This document shows, in pieces, positions 35,730-43,809 of a DNA stretch of 64,000 nt. A program made the position numbers and the translations under genes. Source of the stretch: Acidobacteriota bacterium (lineage in GTDB: Bacteria > Acidobacteriota > Terriglobia > Terriglobales > Acidobacteriaceae). The stretch is taken from the NCBI GenBank assembly GCA_013289685.1, contig JABCZL010000012.1, positions 124,001 through 188,000 of the forward strand. Direction: 5' to 3'. Numbering within the stretch: the stretch's first letter is position 1; the number at the start of each line of letters is the position of its first letter. The notes beneath the pieces were generated by a model. The model searched no databases. It saw nothing but the letters and a program-made list of their open reading frames with translations, and was not told the DNA's origin.

Positions 35730-35930
35730 TCACTCCATTCCTCGATGCCTCTCTGCGGCTATATTGAGCTTGATGCGAAGGTAGTCATTGTGGGCGACTT
35801 CGCAGACGAGAAACAGCGCCGATATCGAGAAAAACACGACAAGCGAGGGCGCAGGCAAGACTTTCATGCCCGTCAAAATTACAAACGAAGCGTAAACGAT
35901 CTTAGCTGGCGAGAATACTGCGGCTGGCAA
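35730..35930 (-). CDS. Small membrane protein of unknown function
   Basis: A TTG-initiated 66-residue frame with two hydrophobic segments (IVYASFVILTGMKVLPAPSL and VVFFSISALFLVC) and a charged tail (HNDYLRIKLNIAAERHRG). The frame stays open and protein-like upstream (GGLLDKIGDLPAAVF), so the true start may be further 5'. It follows another small membrane protein gene in the same direction. No family recognised. Confidence 0.4.
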   Translation of the reverse strand: MPAAVFSPAKIVYASFVILTGMKVLPAPSLVVFFSISALFLVCEVAHNDYLRIKLNIAAERHRGME

Positions 35931-35977
35931 GTCGCCGATCTTGTCCAGGAGTCCTCCCGTGGGGGTTGAGTTTGGGC

Positions 35978-36160
35978 TTAGTCCTCGCCGAGACTGTTAT
36001 GGGAATTGGGCCTGTCGCGGCCTCGATTAGACGCCTCTAGCTGACTTACTCCTGCTCCAAGAACGTCGCGGATGTCTTGTAGATGGGCGTGAATGTCCGC
36101 CAAGTAAAAGACGATACCGAAGAGCAATACCAAAACTCCGATTTCAAACCAGAGCGGCAT
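35978..36160 (-). CDS. Small single-pass membrane protein of unknown function
   Basis: Sixty residues: an N-terminal helix (MPLWFEIGVLVLLFGIVFYL) and a polar tail with AHLQDIRDVLGAG, possibly amphipathic. A GAGG-type ribosome binding site lies upstream of the ATG. It may form an operon with the small gene 48 bp downstream. No family recognised. Confidence 0.45.
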   Translation of the reverse strand: MPLWFEIGVLVLLFGIVFYLADIHAHLQDIRDVLGAGVSQLEASNRGRDRPNSHNSLGED

Positions 36161-36344
36161 GGCAACCTCGCCTCACAAACATGAGTTGATCAGAGGAAGT
36201 TCAGGCTTGACATAGTAGCGCAACTCCGAGTACAAACCTGTTGAGATTCGTGAGGCGCCTTTCGGGGAGTGCCAGCGGCTCGGAGCTTGAAAGCGTCCGG
36301 GCCTTTTGTCTTTCCGGCTCCATTCGAAGTTTTAGGAGCCCGTC

Positions 36345-36509
36345 ATGAAGAAATCAGCTGGTACGCCGCAGCCGCGGAAGGATCAGTTATGGTGTGAATG
36401 CGAATGCGCCAATTGTGAGATCGGCGCTCACGAGCGCTGCCAGTCAGCTCAATGCCATATGCCGAAGTGGAAGGACGTCCAAGGCAAACCGCCCAAGCGT
36501 GGCCACTAG
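36345..36509 (+). CDS. Small cysteine-rich protein (54 residues)
   Basis: ATG after TAGGAGCC. The product is MKKSAGTPQPRKDQLW, then a cluster with six cysteines and histidines (WCECECANC ... HERCQSAQCH), then a basic tail. The CxCxC-x2-C and C-x4-CH spacing suggests a small zinc or other metal-binding knuckle. It ends four bases into the 3' end of the convergent 36506-36718 gene. No family recognised; the strong RBS and dense cysteines support it. Confidence 0.55.
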   Translation: MKKSAGTPQPRKDQLWCECECANCEIGAHERCQSAQCHMPKWKDVQGKPPKRGH

Positions 36510-36718
36510 CGCAGGTTCTTCTGAGCGAACTGACGGAACTGGAACTCGAATTCCTCCGGCGAGTAAATGCCCTTCTGCACCAGCAGGGTGTTCATCGCGT
36601 AAACCGTCGCCCGGAAGCGCTCTTCGCGAGACAGTCTCTCCATGGCTTCGTCGAAGCCGATTAGATCCTTGTCTGGAGAAACCGCGTGCTGAGACTTACC
36701 GACTGAAGTGGTTGCCAT
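36506..36718 (-). CDS. Small conserved-looking protein of unknown function
   Basis: The ATG at 36718 is preceded by GGAGGAC, one of the best ribosome binding sites in the window. The 70-residue product is highly charged and helical (FDEAMERLSREERFRATVYAMNTLLVQKGIYSPEEFEFQFRQF in short blocks). The LVQKGIYSPEEFE part resembles the helix found in nitrile-hydratase-like proteins, but that is too weak to assign. It is divergent from the M13 peptidase gene. Confidence 0.6.
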   Translation of the reverse strand: MATTSVGKSQHAVSPDKDLIGFDEAMERLSREERFRATVYAMNTLLVQKGIYSPEEFEFQFRQFAQKNLR

Positions 36719-36868
36719 TGGTCCTCCTTCGATCTGTAATTCTAGCCTGCCTGCCTGATACCGCCAAGCTCTTCTCTCGAACTCCTGTCTCCGCCTTGAT
36801 GCCAGACAAGCCTTCCAGTACCATGGTGAGCCCTTAACTTTTTCCAACCATTCCCGTCCAAGGTGGAT

Positions 36869-38947
36869 ATGCGCAAACACTCGGTGTGCCTGCTGTTGCT
36901 TCTGCTCGTAACTCTGACTCTGGCCAATGCTCAAGCGCCTTCCGCTAAACCGTCTTCCGAGCCCGCGCTGCCCTACAGCCCCAGTCTCGACGTTTCCTCG
37001 ATGGACAAGTCGATTGACCCGTGCGTGGACCTCTACCGCTATTCTTGCGGCGGCTGGCAGCAGAAGAATCCCATTCCGCCGGACCAGACTTCGTGGTCGG
37101 TCTACGCCAAGATGTATCAGGACAATCTGATGTTTCTCCGCGGCATGCTGGAGCAGGCGGCCCAGCCGGATAAAGAACGCAACGCCGTGACCCAGAAGAT
37201 TGGCGACTTCTACGCCGCCTGCATGGACGAAGCCGCCGTGGAAAAACGAGGCCTCGCGCCGCTTCAACCGCAACTCGACGCCATCGCACAGATCAAGTCG
37301 GCGAAAGATCTCACGCCGGTCGTCGCTCATCTGCAGTTCACGTTCTTCCGCTACTCCTACACCAGTTCCATGCTCTTTAACGCCGGCTCGACACAAGATC
37401 CGGATGATTCCGAGCACGTCATCGCCGACGTCGATCAGGGCGGCCTGGGCATGCCTGATCGCGACTACTACCTGAAGGACGACGCCAAGTCTAAAGAAAC
37501 TCGCGAGCATTACCTGCAGCATGTGCAGCGAGTTTTCGAGCTAATCGGCGACAGCCCCGCCGCGGCGAAGCAAAACGCCGAAACGGTCATGAAGCTCGAA
37601 ACGGCCATGGCCAAGGCTTCGCTCTCCCGCGTCGAGCGCCGCGACCCGCACAAACTGGTTCATAAGATGAAGGTGGCCGATCTGGTCCAACTCGCTCCTA
37701 ACTTCGACTGGGTAACTTACTACCGCGAGATGCATTATCCAGAATTTGCCATCCTCAACGTCGACGCGCCCGAATTCATTAAGGAACTCAACACACTTCT
37801 CTCCTCCGAACCGGTCGACAGCTGGAAAACGTATTTGAGATTCCATGTGGCCGATACTTCATCTCCGTACCTTTCTTCAAAGTTCGTCGCGGAAAACTTT
37901 GAGTTCTACCGCAAGTACTTGCGAGGCGCGAAAGAGATGCAGCCGCGCTGGAAGCGTTGCGTGCAGTACGTTGACTACGACCTGAGCGAGGCGCTGGGCC
38001 AGGTGTATGTGGCCAGAGTCTTCTCCCCCGAACTCAAGGCGGACACGGTCGATATGGTGCGCCGCATCGAAGACGCCATGGGCCAGCGCATTCGCGCGCT
38101 CGACTGGATGAGCCCGGAAACCAAGCAGCAGGCGCTGACCAAGTTGGCGGGAATCCGCAACAAGATCGGCTATCCCGACAAGTGGCGCGACTACAGCTCG
38201 GTGAAGATTGTTCGCGACGATTTTGCCGGCAATGTCGAGCGCACCCATCAGTTCGAGAGCCGCCGCGACATCAACAAAATCGGCAAGCCCGTCGACCACG
38301 GTGAATGGGATATTTCTGCTCCCACTGTCGACGCCTATTACAACCCGCAGATGAACGACATCAACTTTCCCGCCGGGGTGCTCCAGCCGCCTGTCTTTGA
38401 TCCGAAAATGGATGCCGCTCCCAACTACGGCGACACCGGCGGCACCATTGGCCACGAGCTCACTCACGGCTTCGACGACGAAGGCAGCCAGTTCGGCGCT
38501 ACAGGAAATCTGGCGGATTGGTGGACCAAGGAAGACCGCGAAAAATTCGACGCCCGCACCAAGTGCGTGGACGATCAATACTCGGGATACGTCTCGGTGG
38601 AAGATGTTCACGTTAACGGCAAGCTGACTCTCGGCGAAAACGTCGCCGACCTGGGCGGCGAGATTCTGGCCTACATTGCGTGGAAAGATGCCACGAAAGA
38701 CAAGAACCTGCAGTCTATCGATGGCCTTACGCCGGAACAGCGGTTTTTCGTCGGATTCGCGCAGTGGGACTGCGCCAACGAGCGTCCTGAAGACATGCGC
38801 GTGCGGGCCCTGACCGACCCGCACTCCCCCGCCCGCTACCGCATCAACGGGGTCGTCGTAAACATGCCCGAATTCTCTCAGGCATTCTCCTGCAAGCCGG
38901 GCCAGCCCATGGTCAAGGCACCCGCCGACCTGTGTCGGATCTGGTAG
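36869..38947 (+). CDS. M13-family (neprilysin/PepO-like) metallopeptidase, secreted
   Basis: A signal peptide (MRKHSVCLLLLLLVTLTLANAQ), then the M13 N-terminal domain (DKSIDPCVDLYRYSCGGW) and the catalytic domain: AYYNPQMNDINFPAGVLQPP, the zinc site GGTIGHELTHGFDDEGSQFG, GENVADLGGE with the third ligand, and the C-terminal NMPEFSQAFSC. ATG 36869 is preferred to the GTG two codons upstream. It degrades peptides outside the cytoplasm. The ~692-residue length is normal for the family. It stands alone. Confidence 0.93.
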   Translation: MRKHSVCLLLLLLVTLTLANAQAPSAKPSSEPALPYSPSLDVSSMDKSIDPCVDLYRYSCGGWQQKNPIPPDQTSWSVYAKMYQDNLMFLRGMLEQAAQPDKERNAVTQKIGDFYAACMDEAAVEKRGLAPLQPQLDAIAQIKSAKDLTPVVAHLQFTFFRYSYTSSMLFNAGSTQDPDDSEHVIADVDQGGLGMPDRDYYLKDDAKSKETREHYLQHVQRVFELIGDSPAAAKQNAETVMKLETAMAKASLSRVERRDPHKLVHKMKVADLVQLAPNFDWVTYYREMHYPEFAILNVDAPEFIKELNTLLSSEPVDSWKTYLRFHVADTSSPYLSSKFVAENFEFYRKYLRGAKEMQPRWKRCVQYVDYDLSEALGQVYVARVFSPELKADTVDMVRRIEDAMGQRIRALDWMSPETKQQALTKLAGIRNKIGYPDKWRDYSSVKIVRDDFAGNVERTHQFESRRDINKIGKPVDHGEWDISAPTVDAYYNPQMNDINFPAGVLQPPVFDPKMDAAPNYGDTGGTIGHELTHGFDDEGSQFGATGNLADWWTKEDREKFDARTKCVDDQYSGYVSVEDVHVNGKLTLGENVADLGGEILAYIAWKDATKDKNLQSIDGLTPEQRFFVGFAQWDCANERPEDMRVRALTDPHSPARYRINGVVVNMPEFSQAFSCKPGQPMVKAPADLCRIW

Positions 38948-39174
38948 GCGGTTAAGGCCTTGCTCCGGCCGATGCTCGTAAGTGGTTGAATTTAGCCAGG
39001 ATGGCTGAAATCAGCCACCCCGGTTTCTGCAACTTTTCTTCGCCTCCTGCGTTCAAATAGATAGAGACAGTGGCTAGGGGTCGATGGCAAGAAGGAACCC
39101 CAAAAAGGCCGCCAGTCTTTAGAAGGTTTGCGGATCCGAACAAGAGTCTTGACGGATCTGGAATAGGGGTTGAT

Positions 39175-39816
39175 ATGCGATACATGAAATATCTTGCGTT
39201 GCTGGCAGTGCTGACGTTGCCGCTTGCTTACTCGCAGGCGCAGGTTGAGGCGGGAGTTGCGCCTGGAAACAACCCGGGTTACGCCGACCAGAACCAACCG
39301 GACCAAGACCAAGGCTATCCTGACCGGGGCTATGCCGATCAGACGTACGCCGGCCCAGGGTATGTCAGCGGACCGCCGGTCTGTGCTTACGGCTACTACT
39401 CGTACTATCCCTATGCGTGCGCACCGTATGGCTTTTATGGTCCGCAGTGGTTCGCAGGCGGAGTATTTATCGGCGTTGGACCTTGGTATCACTGGGGCTG
39501 GGGTCATGGTGGATATTGGGGTCGTGGCGGGTACGGGCGCGGTTACGTCGGGGGTTACGGGCGCGGCGGCTACGGCCGCGGCTATGCCGGTAACTACGGT
39601 CGCGGCAGCTACGGACGTGGTTACGCCGGCGGCGGTGGATATCGTGGCGCAGGCGCCGTTCGCGGTGGTGGTGGATACCATGGCGGAGGCGGCGGTGGAT
39701 CCCACGGCGGTGGCGGGTCCCACGGTGGAGGCGGTTTCCACGGTGGAGGCGGTGGCCACAGCGGGGGCGGCCACGGGGGCGGCCACGGCGGCGGCCACGG
39801 CGGCGGACACCGGTAA
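39175..39816 (+). CDS. Secreted glycine-rich protein
   Basis: A signal peptide (MRYMKYLALLAVLTLPLAYSQA), a Gln/Asp/Tyr-rich part and a tyrosine-rich CAYGYYSYYPYACAPYGF segment, then ~120 residues of repeats (GRGYVGGYGRGGYGRGY, then GGGGSHGGGGSHGG and HGGGHGGG). The repeat DNA permits long open frames in other phases, but only this one has a signal peptide. It is probably a surface or envelope structural protein. No enzyme motif. A terminator follows. Confidence 0.7.
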   Translation: MRYMKYLALLAVLTLPLAYSQAQVEAGVAPGNNPGYADQNQPDQDQGYPDRGYADQTYAGPGYVSGPPVCAYGYYSYYPYACAPYGFYGPQWFAGGVFIGVGPWYHWGWGHGGYWGRGGYGRGYVGGYGRGGYGRGYAGNYGRGSYGRGYAGGGGYRGAGAVRGGGGYHGGGGGGSHGGGGSHGGGGFHGGGGGHSGGGHGGGHGGGHGGGHR

Positions 39817-39843
39817 CAGACAGTAAGATAAAAAGCATAACGC

Positions 39844-39877
39844 CGGCCGGCAGCATCTCGCTGCCGGCCGTTCTTTC
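39844..39877 (+). terminator. Terminator after the glycine-rich protein gene
   Basis: Perfect 10-bp arms CGGCCGGCAG/CTGCCGGCCG with a 7-nt loop and a TTCTTTC tail. It lies between convergent genes. Confidence 0.75.
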
Positions 39878-39903
39878 ACGATCGTTAACGCGGCTCACTA
39901 CCT

Positions 39904-40824
39904 CTACGATTTTGGGGCTGCCTGTGCTCGCAGGTTCTGCAGTTCCTTCAGAGATGGAAATGAACTGGGCGCCACTACTGTGCGCTCGGGTGGTTGCGAG
40001 CCCGCCTTGAGGGCGGAGGCCAATAGGTGCATGGCGTCTCCGACCAGAGGCGGCGAAACCACGGTGGCCGCGAGGCGCCCCTGTCGAACCCATTCCTGGC
40101 CGGACTTCGGAACGCCGTCGCATCCCGTGATAGGCAGCCGAAGCCACGCATCCCGCTCGCGTGTATCCACAATCTCTTCAAACGCCCGGCGCGCCCCGAT
40201 TGCCATGTCATCGTTCTGGCAAGCGACCATGCCGACATGGAGTTGTCGCGACGTACTCAGCGACAGCCACGACTTGATGGCGTGATAGCCGCTGTTCTGC
40301 GTCCAGTCGCCTTTTAGAGTTTTCACTTCTACCTTCAGCGGCTTGGTCGAAAGCATGCCCTTGGTACGGATTTTCGCCACGTCCCGCACCGAGGGGCCTT
40401 CCAGATACAGAACGCATCCCTGTTCCCCCAGCAAGGCGCCGATTTGCTGGCCTTGAATTTTTCCGATGGCTTCATGGTCGGAAACCACCACGAAAACCGG
40501 AACCAGCGCGTGTTGCTGCAGCTGGGTGATGTAGTCCGTGTCGCTGTTGATAATCACCCAAGCAATGCCGGCGCCCACCGCGGCCTTGGCAATCTGCGCC
40601 ATCCCTGTGCCTACCGGCTCCGCCAGAATGGCGTCGGGACGTTTGGCGGGATCCTGGATGAAGCTCAGAATCTGCTGCGTCTGCTGCACCGCGTCATTGC
40701 CGGAATAAATGATCTGAATGTCGGCCCCGAGTTTGATCGCGGCCGCCTGGGCCGAGGCCGCCTGTTCGAGCTGATAGTCGTTGTCTTCAGTAACGAGGGA
40801 AACCAGAACCTTGAGTTTGTTCAT
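39904..40824 (-). CDS. Sugar-binding-protein-like (Peripla_BP type) protein without signal peptide
   Basis: A 306-residue type I periplasmic-binding-protein fold (KVLVSLVTEDNDYQLEQAASA, ADIQIIYSGNDAVQQTQQI, ILAEPVGTG, WVIINSDTDY, ACQNDDMAIGARRAFEEI, ITGCDGVPKS), as in ribose/xylose ABC receptors and LacI-family cores. There is no signal peptide and no DNA-binding domain, so it would stay in the cytoplasm, perhaps as a ligand sensor or partner of an unlinked regulator. No ABC genes lie nearby. ATG at 40824. Confidence 0.8.
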   Translation of the reverse strand: MNKLKVLVSLVTEDNDYQLEQAASAQAAAIKLGADIQIIYSGNDAVQQTQQILSFIQDPAKRPDAILAEPVGTGMAQIAKAAVGAGIAWVIINSDTDYITQLQQHALVPVFVVVSDHEAIGKIQGQQIGALLGEQGCVLYLEGPSVRDVAKIRTKGMLSTKPLKVEVKTLKGDWTQNSGYHAIKSWLSLSTSRQLHVGMVACQNDDMAIGARRAFEEIVDTRERDAWLRLPITGCDGVPKSGQEWVRQGRLAATVVSPPLVGDAMHLLASALKAGSQPPERTVVAPSSFPSLKELQNLRAQAAPKS

Positions 40825-41077
40825 GGTGGTGCGTCGTCACGGACGCACTGTGCGCTTAGGATTAATAACATATTCACATCTGCGCGTGTCCAATTACTTT
40901 GGTGACCCGTCGAAAAAAGCGCCGAGCGCTTCGCCCCGGGAGTGCTTGGGCGGGCGCCAGGGAGCGCGAACGGCGGCCCTGTACCAGCCGCCTTCGTTCT
41001 TGCTAGAATGTCCGGTTCATTAAACCGTCGCGGTAGTAAAATAAGAAAGTAGAGACTCTCAGGAGACTGACACCTTT

Positions 41078-41338
41078 ATGACCTACGTGATTGCTGAGCC
41101 GTGCATTGGCACCAAAGACACCGCATGCGTGGACGCATGTCCCGTGGACTGCATTCATCCCAAGAAAGATGAGCCGGCCTACGCGACCGAGGAGTTGCTG
41201 TACATCGATCCGGTGGAATGTATCGACTGCGGCGCCTGCGTTCCGGTGTGCCCGGTATCGGCCATTTTCGCCCTCGACGATCTGCCGGAAAAGTGGAACG
41301 CTTTCACCGAGCGCAACGCCAAGTACTTCGGGCGGTAG
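41078..41338 (+). CDS. Ferredoxin, 3Fe-4S/4Fe-4S type
   Basis: An 86-residue protein with two cluster motifs: CIGTKDTACVDACPVDC in the first half and CIDCGACVPVCP in the second. The first motif has the extended spacing typical of seven-iron ferredoxins (FdxA-like). It carries electrons in the cytoplasm; partners cannot be told from context. An RBS (CAGGAGAC) lies upstream with long spacing, and a terminator follows at 41406. Confidence 0.92.
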   Translation: MTYVIAEPCIGTKDTACVDACPVDCIHPKKDEPAYATEELLYIDPVECIDCGACVPVCPVSAIFALDDLPEKWNAFTERNAKYFGR

Positions 41339-41341
41339 ATC

Positions 41342-41373
41342 GCTTTTGGCTCTTGGCCTTTAGCTCTTGGCTG
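41342..41373. repeat. 'ttggctcttggc' repeat
   Basis: TTTTGGCTCTTGGCC and TTTAGCTCTTGGCTGG in tandem. The same words in the opposite orientation precede glyQ at 43762-43806. Confidence 0.5.
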
Positions 41374-41405
41374 GATCAGAGGCTTGGGTCAGACACCAGT
41401 TCAGA

Positions 41406-41439
41406 GGCGTGCGTCCCTTGGACGCGCGCCTTTTTGTTT
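41406..41439 (+). terminator. Terminator after the ferredoxin gene
   Basis: Arms GGCGTGCGTCC/GGACGCGCGCC (one G-T pair), then TTTTTGTTT. Confidence 0.8.
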
Positions 41440-41467
41440 CTGTAAAGGAATTAGCAAGACTGCAACT

Positions 41468-41869
41468 CTACCGCTTCTTAGCGTTTCCCACGATTTCCGC
41501 ATCGATTCCGGTGTGGGTTTTCAGCGCATCCAGAATGCGAATGTAATTGTTCTTGGTCATGAGCAGGACCAGCACTTTATGGGCGTCCTGATCGTGATAC
41601 TCGACCTTCAGCCAGTAGTTCTTGTCTCCCATGAGAGCGTTGGTGTACTCGTAACTGCACTTGTCGATCTGGCTGTAGGAAATGTTCACCGGATCGCCCT
41701 TGGCGGGGCGCACTTCGACTGCCTTGTCGTTGTCGCTGAACGTCAGCACGGCCTTGATTTGTTTGCCCTGCAGGTTGGGCACCTTGACGTGGCGAAACGA
41801 CGTCTCGTCGGCGAAACCAAGCGCTGCGACGATCAAGACTAAGAGAAGAACGGAAACAATTCTTTTCAC
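41468..41869 (-). CDS. Small secreted protein of unknown function
   Basis: The GTG at 41869 gives KRIVSVLLLVLIVAALGFADE, a signal peptide, and a 133-residue product. The ATG 40 codons upstream would place a palindromic repeat (41892-41930) inside the gene and is less likely. The mature part (LQGKQIKAVLTFSDNDKAVEV, YSQIDKCSYEYTNAL, LMTKNNYIRILDALKTHTG) looks like one small mixed alpha/beta domain. No function can be assigned. Confidence 0.65.
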   Translation of the reverse strand: MKRIVSVLLLVLIVAALGFADETSFRHVKVPNLQGKQIKAVLTFSDNDKAVEVRPAKGDPVNISYSQIDKCSYEYTNALMGDKNYWLKVEYHDQDAHKVLVLLMTKNNYIRILDALKTHTGIDAEIVGNAKKR

Positions 41870-41891
41870 AATGCTGGAAGTATATCGAAAT

Positions 41892-41930
41892 CGGGTGCCC
41901 CATTTCTCGCGCCCTTTGCGAGAAGTGGGG
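41892..41930. repeat. Dispersed palindrome, family 3, copy 2
   Basis: CGGGTGCCCCATTTCTCGCG...GCGAGAAGTGGGG, the inverse of the 19883-19920 copy. Confidence 0.65.
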
Positions 41931-42009
41931 ATTTTGTACCCAGCGCGTACCGACCGCTTACACCTGAAAGCTCCTTCCACTAGAATCAACCCTTCATCCT
42001 CGAACTCCC

Positions 42010-42753
42010 ATGGCCTTGCGAGAGTCGGAAGCGATCGTGCTGCGCAGTTATCCGCTGCGCGAGGCCGATCTGCTGGTCACGCTGTTCACGCGCGCGGAGG
42101 GCAAAGTCCGCGGCGTGGCGCGCTCGGCCAAGAAATCGAAACGGCGCTTCGGCGGGGCGCTCGAACCTCTGACCTGTGTGCGCGCGTTCTACGACGTCCG
42201 CGAGCGGCAGGAACTGGCGCGCCTCGATTCCTGCGAAGTGCTGGAATCTCCCATGGCCTCCGAGGTCAGCTACGCGCGGGCGGTCGCCCTGGGCCACATC
42301 GCCGAATTGCTCGACGAGCTCTTACCCGACCGCGAGGCCAACGACGCCATCTTCCGCCTGACGCTCTCGGTGCTGCACGTCCTGACCGGCCCGGAGGTCT
42401 GGATGCCGGTGACGTATTTCGAATTGTGGCTGACGCGACTGGTCGGCTTTCTCCCGGAATTAACGGAGTGCACGGTCTGCGGCCGCAGCCTGAACGGCAG
42501 CCGCGCCTATTTTCACGCTCTGGCTGATGGCCTGATGTGCCCCGACGACAAGCGCCTGGCGTCGTCGGAGATTTCAAGCGAATCGCGAGCGCTGGCCGCG
42601 AAAATGTTTCGCTCCCCGGTGGAGAGTTTTGTGGGGATGCCGTGGCCGAAAGCGCAGGGCGCCGACCTGCGGAAATTCCTGATGCAGATTCTGCAGCGGC
42701 ATCTGGAGAAGAAGCTGGTCACCGCGGGCATGCTGGAGAAGGGCGGGTTTTAG
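42010..42753 (+). CDS. recO: DNA repair protein RecO
   Basis: A 247-residue protein with the OB-fold N-terminus (SEAIVLRSYPLREADLLVTLFTRAEGKVRGVARSAKKS in short) and the helical domain carrying a zinc-type CxxC (ECTVCGRSLNG) plus a later cysteine (GLMC). RecO anneals ssDNA and loads RecA with RecR. The start is ATG 42010. The gene stands apart; repeats fill the 3' flank. Confidence 0.9.
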   Translation: MALRESEAIVLRSYPLREADLLVTLFTRAEGKVRGVARSAKKSKRRFGGALEPLTCVRAFYDVRERQELARLDSCEVLESPMASEVSYARAVALGHIAELLDELLPDREANDAIFRLTLSVLHVLTGPEVWMPVTYFELWLTRLVGFLPELTECTVCGRSLNGSRAYFHALADGLMCPDDKRLASSEISSESRALAAKMFRSPVESFVGMPWPKAQGADLRKFLMQILQRHLEKKLVTAGMLEKGGF

Positions 42754-42772
42754 ACGCTGGCGCTGGTAGTAA

Positions 42773-42925
42773 CGTGGAAGAGCGGCGCTTCAGCGCCGCG
42801 TAAAGAAGGGATAATACGAGCTAGGGCTTGAGCCACGGGGGCTGAAGCCCGGGCCTCTTGCATCCTTCAACGCGACCCTGAAAGAGCTCCTCTTTCACGA
42901 AAGGGCTCTTCCACGCGGTCGAGGG
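42773..42925. repeat. Intergenic cluster of 'ctgaagccc' palindromes
   Basis: GCGGCGCTTCAGCGCCGC, then GGGGGCTGAAGCCCGGG, then AAGAGCTCCTCTTTCACGAAAGGGCTCTTCCACG. Units are shared with 8325-8405 and 47281-47345. Confidence 0.55.
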
Positions 42926-43010
42926 TGGTCTTTCATCGTGGCTCCGATGCCAGTGGACCGGCTGGCGAATAGCGGCACTCGTGATATAACTTCACCCCAC
43001 GAGGACGTTT

Positions 43011-43442
43011 ATGACCGACAAATGGGGAAGGCGGTTGTTCACCACGGGCGCCGCGGTGCTGTTGTTGCTAGGGTTGGTGCACTCTCTGTCGCTGTTCGGA
43101 AAACCTGTCGCAGCGAATGACACCGAGCGGCAGTTGCTGGACCTGATGTCCAATTACAAATTCAACGTCATGGGATCGATGCGCACGATGGACAACTTCC
43201 TGCGCGGGTTCAGTATTTCGTTCATGCTGGGCGTGCTTGGCCTGGGCGCGATCGATCTGGCGCTCTGCCGCGAGCGCTCGGGGCTGCTGAAGCGAGTGGC
43301 GCTGATCAACACAATTTGGCTCGCCGCGATGCTTGCCGTGTCTCTACGCTATTTCTTTATTTTCCCCACGTCGTTTCTGGCCACCGCGTTTTTGATCTTC
43401 GCAGCAGCATGGCTGAAGCTGCCCGGAGAAGGGAAAAGTTAG
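43011..43442 (+). CDS. Small membrane protein of unknown function, four helices
   Basis: A 143-residue protein with helices near residues 9-28, 68-86, 94-112 and 116-134 (GAAVLLLLGLVHSLSLF, FLRGFSISFMLGVLGLGAIDL, LINTIWLAAMLAVSLRYFF, FLATAFLIFAAAWL). This resembles the four-helix small membrane proteins of the LIC_13387 type seen in Acidobacteriota and spirochaetes. Function unknown. Confidence 0.65.
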   Translation: MTDKWGRRLFTTGAAVLLLLGLVHSLSLFGKPVAANDTERQLLDLMSNYKFNVMGSMRTMDNFLRGFSISFMLGVLGLGAIDLALCRERSGLLKRVALINTIWLAAMLAVSLRYFFIFPTSFLATAFLIFAAAWLKLPGEGKS

Positions 43443-43809
43443 CGCCCGCAGCGTCAGAAGGGGCGCACTTTGTCATGAAAAGTCGTCGCCTGCGCAAGTC
43501 TACTTTCGTGTACTTTTGGGCCTGAAAACGTCTACGAAAGTAGACATGTTTTCCACAACCTAACTCCCATCCCTTCAACAACGCCCGAAATTATCAACGA
43601 CTTGCAGCGATTTTCTTTGTCCTTATCCACAGTGTTCCTGCAGGAACGTTTTCCGCGCCCCCTGCTGACGTGTGCCTCCCACTTCCATTACAATCGTGGA
43701 TTAATCTCTTGCTCGCCAGCCGCGCTGTAGGAGTTCGACCTGACCACTCGCATCCTGGGTTGTGAGCCAAGAGCCAAAAGCCAAGAGCTAAGAGCCAAGA
43801 GCTGAACCT
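43443..43809. other. Intergenic region with inverted repeat, DnaA-box-like word and palindrome
   Basis: A 12-bp inverted repeat (GTCTACTTTCGT at 43498-43509, ACGAAAGTAGAC at 43534-43545) encloses 24 bp. A consensus DnaA-box word TTATCCACA lies at 43623-43631. A perfect 14-bp palindrome GTTCCTGCAGGAAC lies at 43634-43647. Tandem 'agccaagagcc' units at 43762-43806 run up to the glyQ start. No gene is seen. Confidence 0.6.

Noticed and set aside
39224-39826. Alternative 200-residue frame in the glycine-rich gene
   Set aside because: It lacks a signal peptide and gives an Ala/Thr/Val-rich product from repeat DNA; the Gly-rich frame with signal peptide is preferred.
43623-43631. Chromosome origin at the DnaA-box word
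   Set aside because: Only one perfect box, no dnaA/dnaN/gidA neighbours and no AT-rich unwinding region.
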